This document shows positions 17,973 to 25,414 of a DNA stretch of 64,000 nucleotides, one piece after another. How positions within the stretch are numbered: position 1 is the stretch's first letter; every line of letters starts with the position of its first letter. Origin of the DNA: an uncultured Alphaproteobacteria bacterium (GTDB lineage Bacteria > Pseudomonadota > Alphaproteobacteria > Caulobacterales > Caulobacteraceae); assembly GCA_937920085.1 (NCBI GenBank), contig CALETE010000012.1, positions 104,501 to 168,500 of the forward strand. Direction: 5' to 3'. The notes beneath the pieces were generated by a model. That model searched no databases, was not told the origin of the DNA, and worked only from the letters and a program-made list of their open reading frames with translations. Made by a program: the position numbers and the translations under genes.

Positions 17973-18033
17973 CCGGTCCTCCTTTCGGAGGGTTTGTCTG
18001 CGGAGGCTAACCGGAAAAAGAGGACCATTCGAC
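17973..18033 (+). promoter_or_regulatory. Possible structured leader of rpsB with alternative helices
   Basis: Two mutually exclusive pairings are visible before rpsB. CCTCC (17978-17982) can pair locally with GGAGG (17987-17991) across a 4-base loop, and CCGGT (17973-17977) with ACCGG (18010-18014) can close this as an outer helix. Alternatively GGTCCTC (17975-17981) can pair with GAGGACC (18020-18026), which contains the rpsB ribosome binding site. This looks like a translational switch, possibly for S2 autoregulation. A weak hairpin plus T-run at 17864-17893 upstream may terminate dnaE transcription. Confidence 0.45.
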
Positions 18034-18870
18034 ATGGCACTTCCCGACTTCTCTATGCGTCAGCTCCTAGAAGCTGGTGCGCACTTCGGCCACCAGACCC
18101 ATCGCTGGAATCCGAAGATGGATCGCTACATCTTCGGCAGCCGTTCCAATATCCACATCCTCGACCTGTCACAGTCGATCCCCCTGCTGCATCAGGCGCT
18201 GGTCAAGGCCCGCGACGTGGCGGCTTCGGGCGGTCGCGTCCTGTTTGTTGGCACCAAGCGTCAGGCTTCGGACCCCGTCTCCGTGGCGGCGAAGCGCTGC
18301 GCGCAGTATTACGTCAATCACCGCTGGCTGGGCGGTACGCTCACCAACTGGCGCACTGTGTCGGGCTCCATCGCTCGCTTGCGCGAACTTGAGGGCGTTC
18401 TGGACGGCGATCCGGGCAACCGCACCAAGAAGGAACTGCTGCAGCTGACCCGCGAGCGCGACAAGCTGGAACTGTCCCTCGGCGGCATTAAGGACATGGG
18501 CGGCATTCCCGACCTGATGTTCGTGATCGATACCAACAAGGAAGCCATTGCCATTCTGGAAGCCAAGAAGCTGGGCATTCCGGTGATCGCCATCCTCGAC
18601 ACCAATTGCGATCCAGACGGCATCAACTATCCGATCCCCGGTAATGATGACGCGGCCCGCGCGATCCAGCTCTACTGTGACCTTCTGGCCGATTCTATTC
18701 TCGATGGTCTGGCCGCTGGCGCGTCTGCTTCTGGCGTAGATATTGGTGCCTCGGTGGCTCCCATCGAGCCGACCCTGGCCCGCGAGCTGACCCCAGAGCC
18801 TGCGCCTGAGGCGGCGGCTCCGGCGACAATGGAAGAGGCGGTCGCAGAGGTTGCGGCTCCGGAAGCTTAA
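18034..18870 (+). CDS. rpsB: 30S ribosomal protein S2
   Basis: Small-subunit ribosomal protein bridging head and body of the 30S. It has 278 residues: the S2 core to about 230, then an Ala/Pro/Glu-rich C-terminal tail (about 235-278) of the kind often seen in alphaproteobacteria. Landmarks are the start MALPDFSMRQLLEAGAHFGH, RWNPKMDRYIFGSR, the WLGGTLTNW segment and DLMFVIDTNKEAIAI. ATG 18034 was chosen over an upstream in-frame GTG-type start because this is the conserved N-terminus and follows AGAGGA. It heads the rpsB-tsf-pyrH-frr group. Confidence 0.97.
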   Translation: MALPDFSMRQLLEAGAHFGHQTHRWNPKMDRYIFGSRSNIHILDLSQSIPLLHQALVKARDVAASGGRVLFVGTKRQASDPVSVAAKRCAQYYVNHRWLGGTLTNWRTVSGSIARLRELEGVLDGDPGNRTKKELLQLTRERDKLELSLGGIKDMGGIPDLMFVIDTNKEAIAILEAKKLGIPVIAILDTNCDPDGINYPIPGNDDAARAIQLYCDLLADSILDGLAAGASASGVDIGASVAPIEPTLARELTPEPAPEAAAPATMEEAVAEVAAPEA

Positions 18871-18902
18871 ACCCAGCTAAGGCTGAGATATTACCAGATC
18901 TC

Positions 18903-18923
18903 CCGGGCCACAGTTCGGCCCGG
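18903..18923 (+). terminator. Strong hairpin between rpsB and tsf
   Basis: CCGGGCC (18903-18909) pairs perfectly with GGCCCGG (18917-18923) around a 7-base loop. There is no clear T-run after it, so it may act as an attenuator or mRNA stabiliser that adjusts tsf relative to rpsB and not as a full terminator. Confidence 0.45.
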
Positions 18924-19007
18924 TAGGGTGGTTGTCACATCGATGGCGTATTCAACGGGCGGTGTCTTCGGGCATCGCCCATTACAATCTGACGGAAGGA
19001 GCTGACC

Positions 19008-19943
19008 ATGGCGGAAATCACCGCTGCGCTGGTCAAGGAACTGCGCGAAAAATCTGGCGTTGGCATGATGGACTGCAAGAAGGCCTTGCAGGAAAACAAT
19101 GGCGACATCGAAGCCTCCATGGACTGGCTGAAGACCAAGGGTCTGGCCAAGGCCGCGAAGAAGTCCGATCGGGTTGCTGCTGAAGGTCTTGTCTCAGCCG
19201 CAGTTCGTGCCGACGGTGCGGGCATGACCGGTGCGGTCATCGAGCTTAATGCTGAAACCGATTTCGTGGCCCGGAACGAAACCTTCCAGAACGCCGCCCG
19301 CGCCATTGGCGTTGCGGCGTTGGACCAGGGCGAGATCGACGCACTTGGCGCAGCCTCCGTTGCCAGCGGCGAGACCGTGAACGACATGGTCACCAACATG
19401 ATCGCGACCATTGGCGAGAACATGAACCTGCGTCGGGTTAAGCAGCTTTCCGTGACCCAAGGGGCTGTGGCCTCCTACGTCCACGCTTCGGTTGGTCCCG
19501 ATGTTGGCAAGATCGGCGTGCTCGTGGCCCTGGAAGGGGCTGGCGACCAGGCTAAGTTGGCTGATGTGGGTCGCAAGATCGCCATGCACGTGGCAGCTAC
19601 CAACCCGCTATCACTGTCCACCGACGACCTGGACCAGGCCGCTGTAGAGCGCGAAAAGGCGATCTTCACCGAGCAGGCTCTAGAGTCTGGCAAGCCGCCA
19701 GCTGTGGTCGAAAAGATGGTCGAAGGCCGTATCCGTAAGTTCTACGAGGAAGTGGTCCTGCTCAAGCAGTCCTTCGTCATGAACCCGGACCAGACCATCG
19801 AGCAACTGGTCGCGGAAACCGCCAAGGAAACTGGCGCTCCAGTGACCGTGAAGGGTTATGTGCGCTTTGGTCTCGGCGACGGGATCGAAAAAAAGGTGGA
19901 TGATTTTGCCGCCGAAGTGGCTTCGATGACTGGCCAAGGCTAG
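19008..19943 (+). CDS. tsf: Elongation factor Ts
   Basis: Guanine-nucleotide exchange factor for EF-Tu. It has 311 residues. The N-terminal UBA-like domain (MAEITAALVKELREKSGVGM) is followed by the EF-Tu contact motif TDFVARN (84-90), the two-part dimerisation core, and a C-terminal segment ending near FVMNPDQTIEQLVAE. ATG 19008 has GGAAGGAG upstream. It lies 137 bases after rpsB with a strong hairpin in the gap, and an intrinsic-type terminator follows, so rpsB-tsf is one unit and pyrH may start anew. Confidence 0.97.
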   Translation: MAEITAALVKELREKSGVGMMDCKKALQENNGDIEASMDWLKTKGLAKAAKKSDRVAAEGLVSAAVRADGAGMTGAVIELNAETDFVARNETFQNAARAIGVAALDQGEIDALGAASVASGETVNDMVTNMIATIGENMNLRRVKQLSVTQGAVASYVHASVGPDVGKIGVLVALEGAGDQAKLADVGRKIAMHVAATNPLSLSTDDLDQAAVEREKAIFTEQALESGKPPAVVEKMVEGRIRKFYEEVVLLKQSFVMNPDQTIEQLVAETAKETGAPVTVKGYVRFGLGDGIEKKVDDFAAEVASMTGQG

Positions 19944-19967
19944 TTCCGAAGAAACCTATGCACTTTG

Positions 19968-20006
19968 GGGCGTGGTGCGTTCGACGCGCACCACGCCCTT
20001 GGTTTA
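19968..20006 (+). terminator. Intrinsic-type terminator after tsf
   Basis: A perfect 12-bp stem, GGGCGTGGTGCG (19968-19979) with CGCACCACGCCC (19987-19998), has a 7-base loop and is followed by TTGGTTTA. The T-tract is imperfect, but stem strength and position 25 bases after the tsf stop support termination. Confidence 0.7.
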
Positions 20007-20039
20007 TGTAGATGACAGTTTAGATTCTCGAGACAGCCC

Positions 20040-20756
20040 ATGACCGGTCAGCCGCGCTACAAGAAAATTCTCTTGAAGATGTCCGGAGAGGTCCTGATGG
20101 GCGACGCCATGTTCGGCATCGACACCAAGACGATCGAGGCGGTGGCTGAGGACATCAAGGAAGTGGTCGACGCAGGCGTCGAGCTTTGTCTAGTGGTCGG
20201 CGGGGGCAATATTTTTCGCGGGGTCTCCTTGGCGGGGAAGGGCATGGACCGTGCCAGCGCCGATTACATGGGCATGCTCGCCACAGTCATGAACGCCCTG
20301 GCTCTGCAAGGGGCCCTTGAAAAGGCCGGCGTCGACACACGGGTCCAGTCTGCCATTCCCATGGACGCTGTTTGCGAGCCCTTTATTCGTCGCCGCGCCA
20401 TGCGCCACCTGGAAAAGGGCAGGGTGGTGATCTTTGCTGCTGGCCTTGGGGCCCCCTTCTTTACAACAGATACGCCCGCCGCCCTTCGGACCGCCGAAAT
20501 GGGGTGCGAGGCCTTGTTCAAAGGCACCTCTGTAGATGGCGTTTACACCGCAGACCCCAAGAAGGATCCCGCGGCCAAACGCTATGATACCCTTAGCTAT
20601 CAAGATGTCCTGGCGCAGGACCTAAGGGTGATGGACGCGTCGGCCATTGCCCTGATGCGCGACAATCACATTCCGATCGTGGTGTTTTCGATCCGCGAGC
20701 GCGGCAATTTCATGAAGGTGCTGAAGGGCCAAGGGGTCTTTACCACCATAATTTAG
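20040..20756 (+). CDS. pyrH: Uridylate kinase (UMP kinase)
   Basis: Phosphorylates UMP to UDP for pyrimidine nucleotide synthesis; the bacterial hexameric amino-acid-kinase-fold enzyme. It has 238 residues, the normal length. Motifs are YKKILLKMSGEVLMG at the N-terminus, VVGGGNIFRGVS, the UMP-site segment TVMNALALQGALEKAGVDTR, FAAGLGAPFFTTDTPAALRT and SVDGVYTADPKKDP. ATG 20040 is used. It is followed 26 bases later by frr, the standard pairing. Confidence 0.97.
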   Translation: MTGQPRYKKILLKMSGEVLMGDAMFGIDTKTIEAVAEDIKEVVDAGVELCLVVGGGNIFRGVSLAGKGMDRASADYMGMLATVMNALALQGALEKAGVDTRVQSAIPMDAVCEPFIRRRAMRHLEKGRVVIFAAGLGAPFFTTDTPAALRTAEMGCEALFKGTSVDGVYTADPKKDPAAKRYDTLSYQDVLAQDLRVMDASAIALMRDNHIPIVVFSIRERGNFMKVLKGQGVFTTII

Positions 20757-20782
20757 GCGCAGTTTTACAGGGAGCAGGTCTC

Positions 20783-21349
20783 ATGGCGGCAGCAGAGAAG
20801 CCGGTCCTTTCAAGATATAAGGATCGTATGGACAAGGCGATTGTCGCCTTGAAGGACGAGTTCGGCAGTTTGCGGACAGGCCGCGCCTCGGCAAGCTTGC
20901 TCGATCAAGTGATGGTCGAAGCCTATGGCGCGATGGTTCCGATCAGCCAGGTCGGTGCTGTGAGTGTGCCGGAGGCCAGGTCGATCACGGTGAGCATCTG
21001 GGATAAGGGCGTCGCCGTGGCGGTAGAAAAGGCCATCCGGAATGCCGGACTGGGCCTAAACCCTGTGGTCGAGGGTCAAACGCTCCGCATTCCGATCCCG
21101 CCGCTGACAGAAGACCGGCGCAAGGACCTGGTCAAGGTCGCTGGGAAGTATGCCGAGCACCAGAAGGTGGCCATCCGAAATGTACGCCGTGAGGCCAATG
21201 ACGACCTGAAAAAGGCCGAGAAGGACTCTGTCATCAGCCAGGATGAACAGAAGAAGATGGAGGCAGAAATCCAGAAGTTCACAGATGAAGCTGTGAAGCG
21301 GGTGGACGATGCCTTGAAAATTAAAGAACAAGAGATCATGCAGGTATAG
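20783..21349 (+). CDS. frr: Ribosome recycling factor
   Basis: Splits post-termination ribosomes together with EF-G. It has 188 residues, in the normal range. The three-helix-bundle framework is clear: LRTGRASASLLDQVMVEAYG in the first helix, the beta-rich SVPEARSITVSIWDKGVAVA, and PPLTEDRRKDLVKVAGKYAE followed by a long charged helix to the C-terminus. ATG 20783 follows GGGAGCAGG. It belongs to the pyrH-frr-uppS-cdsA run on the plus strand. Confidence 0.97.
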   Translation: MAAAEKPVLSRYKDRMDKAIVALKDEFGSLRTGRASASLLDQVMVEAYGAMVPISQVGAVSVPEARSITVSIWDKGVAVAVEKAIRNAGLGLNPVVEGQTLRIPIPPLTEDRRKDLVKVAGKYAEHQKVAIRNVRREANDDLKKAEKDSVISQDEQKKMEAEIQKFTDEAVKRVDDALKIKEQEIMQV

Positions 21350-21381
21350 GTCGGCTGCTTCCTGGACCGACGAGGACACAA

Positions 21382-22131
21382 ATGGCGCTCAGCCCTTCAG
21401 AGCCGACCGGGTCGTCCCTTCACGTGGCGATCATCATGGACGGCAATGGCCGGTGGGCCAAGCGTCGGGGCCTGCCGCGCACCCTGGGGCACAGGGCCGG
21501 TGTAGAGGCGCTGAAACGCACCGTTGCTGCAGCCCCAGAGCTAGGGGTCAAATGCCTGACAATATTTGGGTTTTCGACTGAAAATTGGAGCCGCCCAGCC
21601 GCGGAAGTGGCTGAACTCATGGCTCTGCCCAAACGATATTTTGAAAGTGATCTAGCGCGTCTGGAACGAGATGGCGTGCGGGTCCGTGCGATTGGGCGGC
21701 GCGAAGACCTGTCTGAGGATCTTCAGGACATGCTTGCCGATGCAGAGGCACGGACAGCGAAGAATGACACGTTCTTGCTTCAGATCGCTTTCAACTATGG
21801 CGGACAAGCCGATATAGCCGACGCAGCCCGTAGGTTTGCGCGCGAAGTCGCGGAGGGACGCGCCAAGCCCGAAGATATGAATGAGGCTGTTTTTGCCACC
21901 TATCTTTCCACCGCAGACTTCCCGCCGCCTGATGTGGTGATACGGCCATCGGGAGAGCAGAGGCTGTCCAACTTCCTGCTTTGGGAGTCGGCCTATGCTG
22001 AGTTTGTTTTCCAAGACGTCCTTTGGCCTGACTATTCCAAAGAGCACCTTGCTGCAGCCTTGGCGGAATTTGCGAAACGCGACCGCCGATTTGGTGGTGC
22101 AGTATCGGACGATGTCCTTGCCGCTGGCTAA
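21382..22131 (+). CDS. uppS: Isoprenyl transferase (undecaprenyl diphosphate synthase)
   Basis: Builds undecaprenyl diphosphate, the lipid carrier for peptidoglycan and O-antigen, by cis-addition of isopentenyl units. It has 249 residues. The catalytic start HVAIIMDGNGRWAKRRG (14-30) includes Asp20. Other conserved parts are GVKCLTIFGFSTENWSRP, the LQIAFNYGGQADI segment and DVVIRPSGEQRLSNFLLWE. ATG 21382 lies 32 bases after frr. Its 3' end overlaps the cdsA start by 20 bases. Confidence 0.96.
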   Translation: MALSPSEPTGSSLHVAIIMDGNGRWAKRRGLPRTLGHRAGVEALKRTVAAAPELGVKCLTIFGFSTENWSRPAAEVAELMALPKRYFESDLARLERDGVRVRAIGRREDLSEDLQDMLADAEARTAKNDTFLLQIAFNYGGQADIADAARRFAREVAEGRAKPEDMNEAVFATYLSTADFPPPDVVIRPSGEQRLSNFLLWESAYAEFVFQDVLWPDYSKEHLAAALAEFAKRDRRFGGAVSDDVLAAG

Positions 22132-22963
22132 GACGTCCTTCGATTGGTCAAACCTGGGCGTGAGGGTGGTCTCTGCAACCATCCTTATTCCATTGGTCCT
22201 TGCGGCGATCTGGTTCGATACCGGATGGGCCCGAGGCGGTTGGCCCTTTCTTGTTCTGATTGCAGGTGCCGTCGCCATGCTGTCCATCGAATGGGGCGGA
22301 ATGACTGCGCCAAACGCTTCGGTTCGCGTGTCGACAGCCGTATGCGCCGCCGTGCTGAGCTGTGTCATTCTGGTTCATCGTGATCTGGACCGGATGTGGC
22401 TCGTCTGGGGCTGTCTCGCCTTTGGGGGTATCGCTGCAGCCATTGTGGCACGGGGGGTCTCGGAGAAGCCGCTCAACGCAGCCTATGGGGTGTTTTACCT
22501 AGGCGTTTCTTGCGTCTGTCTGGTGTGGCTACGCTCAACAAAGCAGGGGGTCTTTTGGACCTTTATGGTTTTTGGCATCACTTGGTCTGCGGATATCGCG
22601 GCCTATGCCGTTGGAAATAGCCTTGGGGGTCCAAAACTTTGGCCACGTTTTTCGCCCAATAAGACCTGGTCAGGGTTTATTGGTGGCCTAGTCGCAGCCA
22701 TGGGCGTCGGCGCCATCATGTCGGCCTTGCCCTGGTTTGACCTGAACATTTGGGCGGCGCTGATGATCGGGCTCGCAGGGGGGCTTGCGACCATGGCCGG
22801 AGACCTTTGGGAATCCATGCTCAAGCGTCATTTTGGCGTGAAGGATTCCGGCGACCTAATTCCCGGTCATGGCGGTTTGCTTGATCGCGTTGATGGTTTG
22901 ATGTTCGCTGTGATTGCTATTGCCGGGGCTCGCCTGATTAATCATTTGGGATGGGGCCATTGA
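22112..22963 (+). CDS. cdsA: Phosphatidate cytidylyltransferase
   Basis: Makes CDP-diacylglycerol, the branch point of phospholipid synthesis, in the inner membrane. It has 283 residues with about eight hydrophobic segments. The family signature is spread over WSADIAAYAVGNSLGGPKLW, RFSPNKTWSGFIGGL and the C-terminal DSGDLIPGHGGLLDRVDGL. ATG 22112 is preferred because it gives a normal-length N-terminus; an in-frame start at 21995 would lie deep inside uppS. The stop overlaps the dxr start. Confidence 0.95.
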   Translation: MSLPLAKTSFDWSNLGVRVVSATILIPLVLAAIWFDTGWARGGWPFLVLIAGAVAMLSIEWGGMTAPNASVRVSTAVCAAVLSCVILVHRDLDRMWLVWGCLAFGGIAAAIVARGVSEKPLNAAYGVFYLGVSCVCLVWLRSTKQGVFWTFMVFGITWSADIAAYAVGNSLGGPKLWPRFSPNKTWSGFIGGLVAAMGVGAIMSALPWFDLNIWAALMIGLAGGLATMAGDLWESMLKRHFGVKDSGDLIPGHGGLLDRVDGLMFAVIAIAGARLINHLGWGH

Positions 22964-24153
22964 GTTTGCCTCGTCGAATTACAATTCTTGGCTCCACTGG
23001 ATCTGTGGGCGTGTCGACCCTCGACCTGCTGGAAAAAGCGGGGACTGAGATTGAGGTCGTGGCGCTCACAGCGGGTCGTAATGTCGAACTGCTAGCCGAA
23101 CAGGCGCTGAAATGGCGACCAACCTTCGCTGTCATTGCAGATGAAAGCAGACTGGAAGCTTTGACTGATCGCCTGCGTGGGTCGGGGATTCAGGCGCAGG
23201 GCGGGGCACAGGCCGTCATTGAAGCCGCGCAGTCGGGTGCCCAATGGGTCATGGCAGCTATTGTCGGCTTTGCTGGCCTGGCTCCGACCCTGGCGGCGGC
23301 CAGGTCGGGCGCGGTTATCGCCCTTGCCAACAAGGAGAGCCTTGTCTGCGCGGGGCCTAGGCTCTTGCGGATAGCTCGGCAGGCAGGGGGAATGGTCATC
23401 CCCGTGGACTCCGAACACTCTGCCATATTTCAGGTCCTGGAGCCTGAAAACGCCGCCTACGTCTCGCGGCTAATTCTCACGGCGTCTGGAGGGCCCTTTC
23501 GCAAATGGTCCCGCCAGCAAATGGCGCTCGCGACCCCTGATCAAGCAGTTGCCCATCCGAATTGGAGCATGGGCCGGAAGATCTCGGTGGACTCTGCGAC
23601 CATGATGAACAAGGGCCTGGAGATGATCGAGGCGGCCTATCTGTTTGGCATGCCGCCCGAGAAGGTCGATGTGATCGTTCATCCACAATCAATTATCCAC
23701 AGCCTTGTGGAGTACGCTGATGGGTCCACCCTGGCACAACTTGGGGCGCCTGACATGCGCACTCCCATCGCTTGTGCTCTGGCTTGGCCTGATCGCATGC
23801 AGTGGCCTGCACCGAGGCTGGATTTGACCACCACGGGTGATCTTACGTTTGAAGCGCCGGACCTGGATAGGTTTCCCGCCCTGAGTCTAGCAAAGGCGTC
23901 TCTGGTGGCTGGGGGTCATGCGCCCGCCGTCTTGAATGCCGCCAATGAGATCGCAGTCGCGGCTTTTCTTGACCACAGGGTAGGCTTTCTCGATATTGCC
24001 GCAATCGTAGGCGATACCTTAAATCAGGTTGAGGCTAGCCACCTCTCGCAGGATGACACAAGCGATGCGCTGGACGACGTGCGGGAGGTTGAAGTCTTGG
24101 CCCGCAGGGTTGCGCAGGGGGTCCTTACACGCCTCTCGGCGAAGCGTGCCTAG
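22951..24153 (+). CDS. dxr: 1-deoxy-D-xylulose 5-phosphate reductoisomerase
   Basis: First committed step of the non-mevalonate isoprenoid pathway: NADPH-dependent conversion of DXP to MEP. It has 400 residues. The NADPH motif is GSTGSVG (14-20). Metal and substrate motifs are ANKESLVCAG, VDSEHSAIFQ, ASGGPFR, HPNWSMGRKISVDSATMMNK and the C-terminal NAANEIAVAAF. ATG 22951 overlaps cdsA by 13 bases; a TTG at 22966 is an alternative start. Its placement just downstream of uppS and cdsA groups isoprenoid and lipid-carrier synthesis. Confidence 0.97.
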   Translation: MGPLSLPRRITILGSTGSVGVSTLDLLEKAGTEIEVVALTAGRNVELLAEQALKWRPTFAVIADESRLEALTDRLRGSGIQAQGGAQAVIEAAQSGAQWVMAAIVGFAGLAPTLAAARSGAVIALANKESLVCAGPRLLRIARQAGGMVIPVDSEHSAIFQVLEPENAAYVSRLILTASGGPFRKWSRQQMALATPDQAVAHPNWSMGRKISVDSATMMNKGLEMIEAAYLFGMPPEKVDVIVHPQSIIHSLVEYADGSTLAQLGAPDMRTPIACALAWPDRMQWPAPRLDLTTTGDLTFEAPDLDRFPALSLAKASLVAGGHAPAVLNAANEIAVAAFLDHRVGFLDIAAIVGDTLNQVEASHLSQDDTSDALDDVREVEVLARRVAQGVLTRLSAKRA

Positions 24154-24164
24154 AGGATGAACCC

Positions 24165-25382
24165 ATGATTTCCTTCCTCCAGGACGCTGTCATTTACAGC
24201 CTCCCATGGCTGATCCTCCTGACCTTGATCATCACAGTTCATGAACTTGGTCACTTCCTCGCTGCGAAGGCCTGCGGTGTTGCGATCGACCAATTTTCCC
24301 TCGGGTTTGGTCACGCCCTTGCATCCTGGCGCGACAAGTCAGGGGTGCAGTGGCGGATAGGCTGGATTCCCTTGGGTGGCTATGTGCGGTTTTCTGGGGA
24401 CGAGAATGCGGCAAGCGTGCCTGACCAGAATGACCTGAACCAGCTTCGGCAGGAGATCATCGAGACCGAAGGCGTGGCTGCCGTCGGGCGATATTTTCAT
24501 TTCAAACCCGTATGGCAGCGCGCCCTCATCGCCGCTGCAGGCCCTGCGGCGAACTTTGGTTTGGCGATCGTGATTTTCACGACGATTCTCTTGGTCTTCG
24601 GTGCGCATCAGCTTCCGGCAAGGATTGCGCTGGTTGCTCCGGGCAGCGCGGCCGAAGCGGCCGGGTTCAGGGTGGGGGACCTTATCCTGCGGGCGGATGG
24701 TCGCAATGTGCGCGCCTTTGATGACCTCCAGGAAGTCGTCCAAATACGAGGCGGTCTGCCGACACGCTTTGTCGTGCAGCGAGGGCACGAAAATATCTCC
24801 ATCATTGCGACTCCACGCTGGAAGTCGGTATCTGACGCAATCGCGGGAGATCAGCGGATCGGCCAGTTAGGGATCGCCCCGAACCAGGACCCGAAAGACT
24901 TTGTGTTCGTAAAATATGACCTTGGCTCAGCCCTCGTGGCCGGTACTCGGCAGACCTGGCGGACATTGCAGATGAGTGTTTTTGGCCTAGGTCGAATCTT
25001 GACGGGGCAGATTTCTGTCAACCAACTCCACGGGCCCTTGGGCATAGCGCACATGACCGGCAATTTGGTCAAGGCCAGCGCCGAAGCTGCGCCAAACCTT
25101 AAAACCCTAATTTTATTCGGCGGTGGCAATCTATTGAAGTTCGCCGCCATAATCTCGGTCGGAATCGGCTTTATGAACCTCTTGCCTGTTCCTGTACTCG
25201 ATGGCGGACATCTGATGTTTTATGCAATTGAAGCTGCCATCAAACGGCCCGTTTCCGCCCATATTCAGGCGGTAGGTTTTCGCGTTGGCCTTGCGCTGGT
25301 GCTCGGTTTGATGTTGTTCGCGACATGGAACGATCTGCAGCAATCGCAGGTGTTCAAATTCATCGGCGGTCTGTTCCTCTGA
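24165..25382 (+). CDS. rseP: Site-2 metalloprotease RseP (Caulobacter MmpA-type)
   Basis: Intramembrane zinc protease that cuts transmembrane substrates after a first periplasmic cleavage. It has 405 residues. The zinc site HELGH (His26, Glu27, His30) lies in the first membrane helix, and the third ligand Asp346 is in VLDGGHLMFY near the C-terminus. Only one clear PDZ domain is visible between them (about 145-225, VAPGSAAEAAGFRVGDLIL), where E. coli RseP has two. From memory, the Caulobacter homologue MmpA, encoded in the same neighbourhood, releases the polarity factor PodJ. It precedes bamA by 32 bases, consistent with envelope-stress control. Confidence 0.95.
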   Translation: MISFLQDAVIYSLPWLILLTLIITVHELGHFLAAKACGVAIDQFSLGFGHALASWRDKSGVQWRIGWIPLGGYVRFSGDENAASVPDQNDLNQLRQEIIETEGVAAVGRYFHFKPVWQRALIAAAGPAANFGLAIVIFTTILLVFGAHQLPARIALVAPGSAAEAAGFRVGDLILRADGRNVRAFDDLQEVVQIRGGLPTRFVVQRGHENISIIATPRWKSVSDAIAGDQRIGQLGIAPNQDPKDFVFVKYDLGSALVAGTRQTWRTLQMSVFGLGRILTGQISVNQLHGPLGIAHMTGNLVKASAEAAPNLKTLILFGGGNLLKFAAIISVGIGFMNLLPVPVLDGGHLMFYAIEAAIKRPVSAHIQAVGFRVGLALVLGLMLFATWNDLQQSQVFKFIGGLFL

Positions 25383-25414
25383 CTCGCTTCCTATTCCCGT
25401 TGACGGCTGAAACG

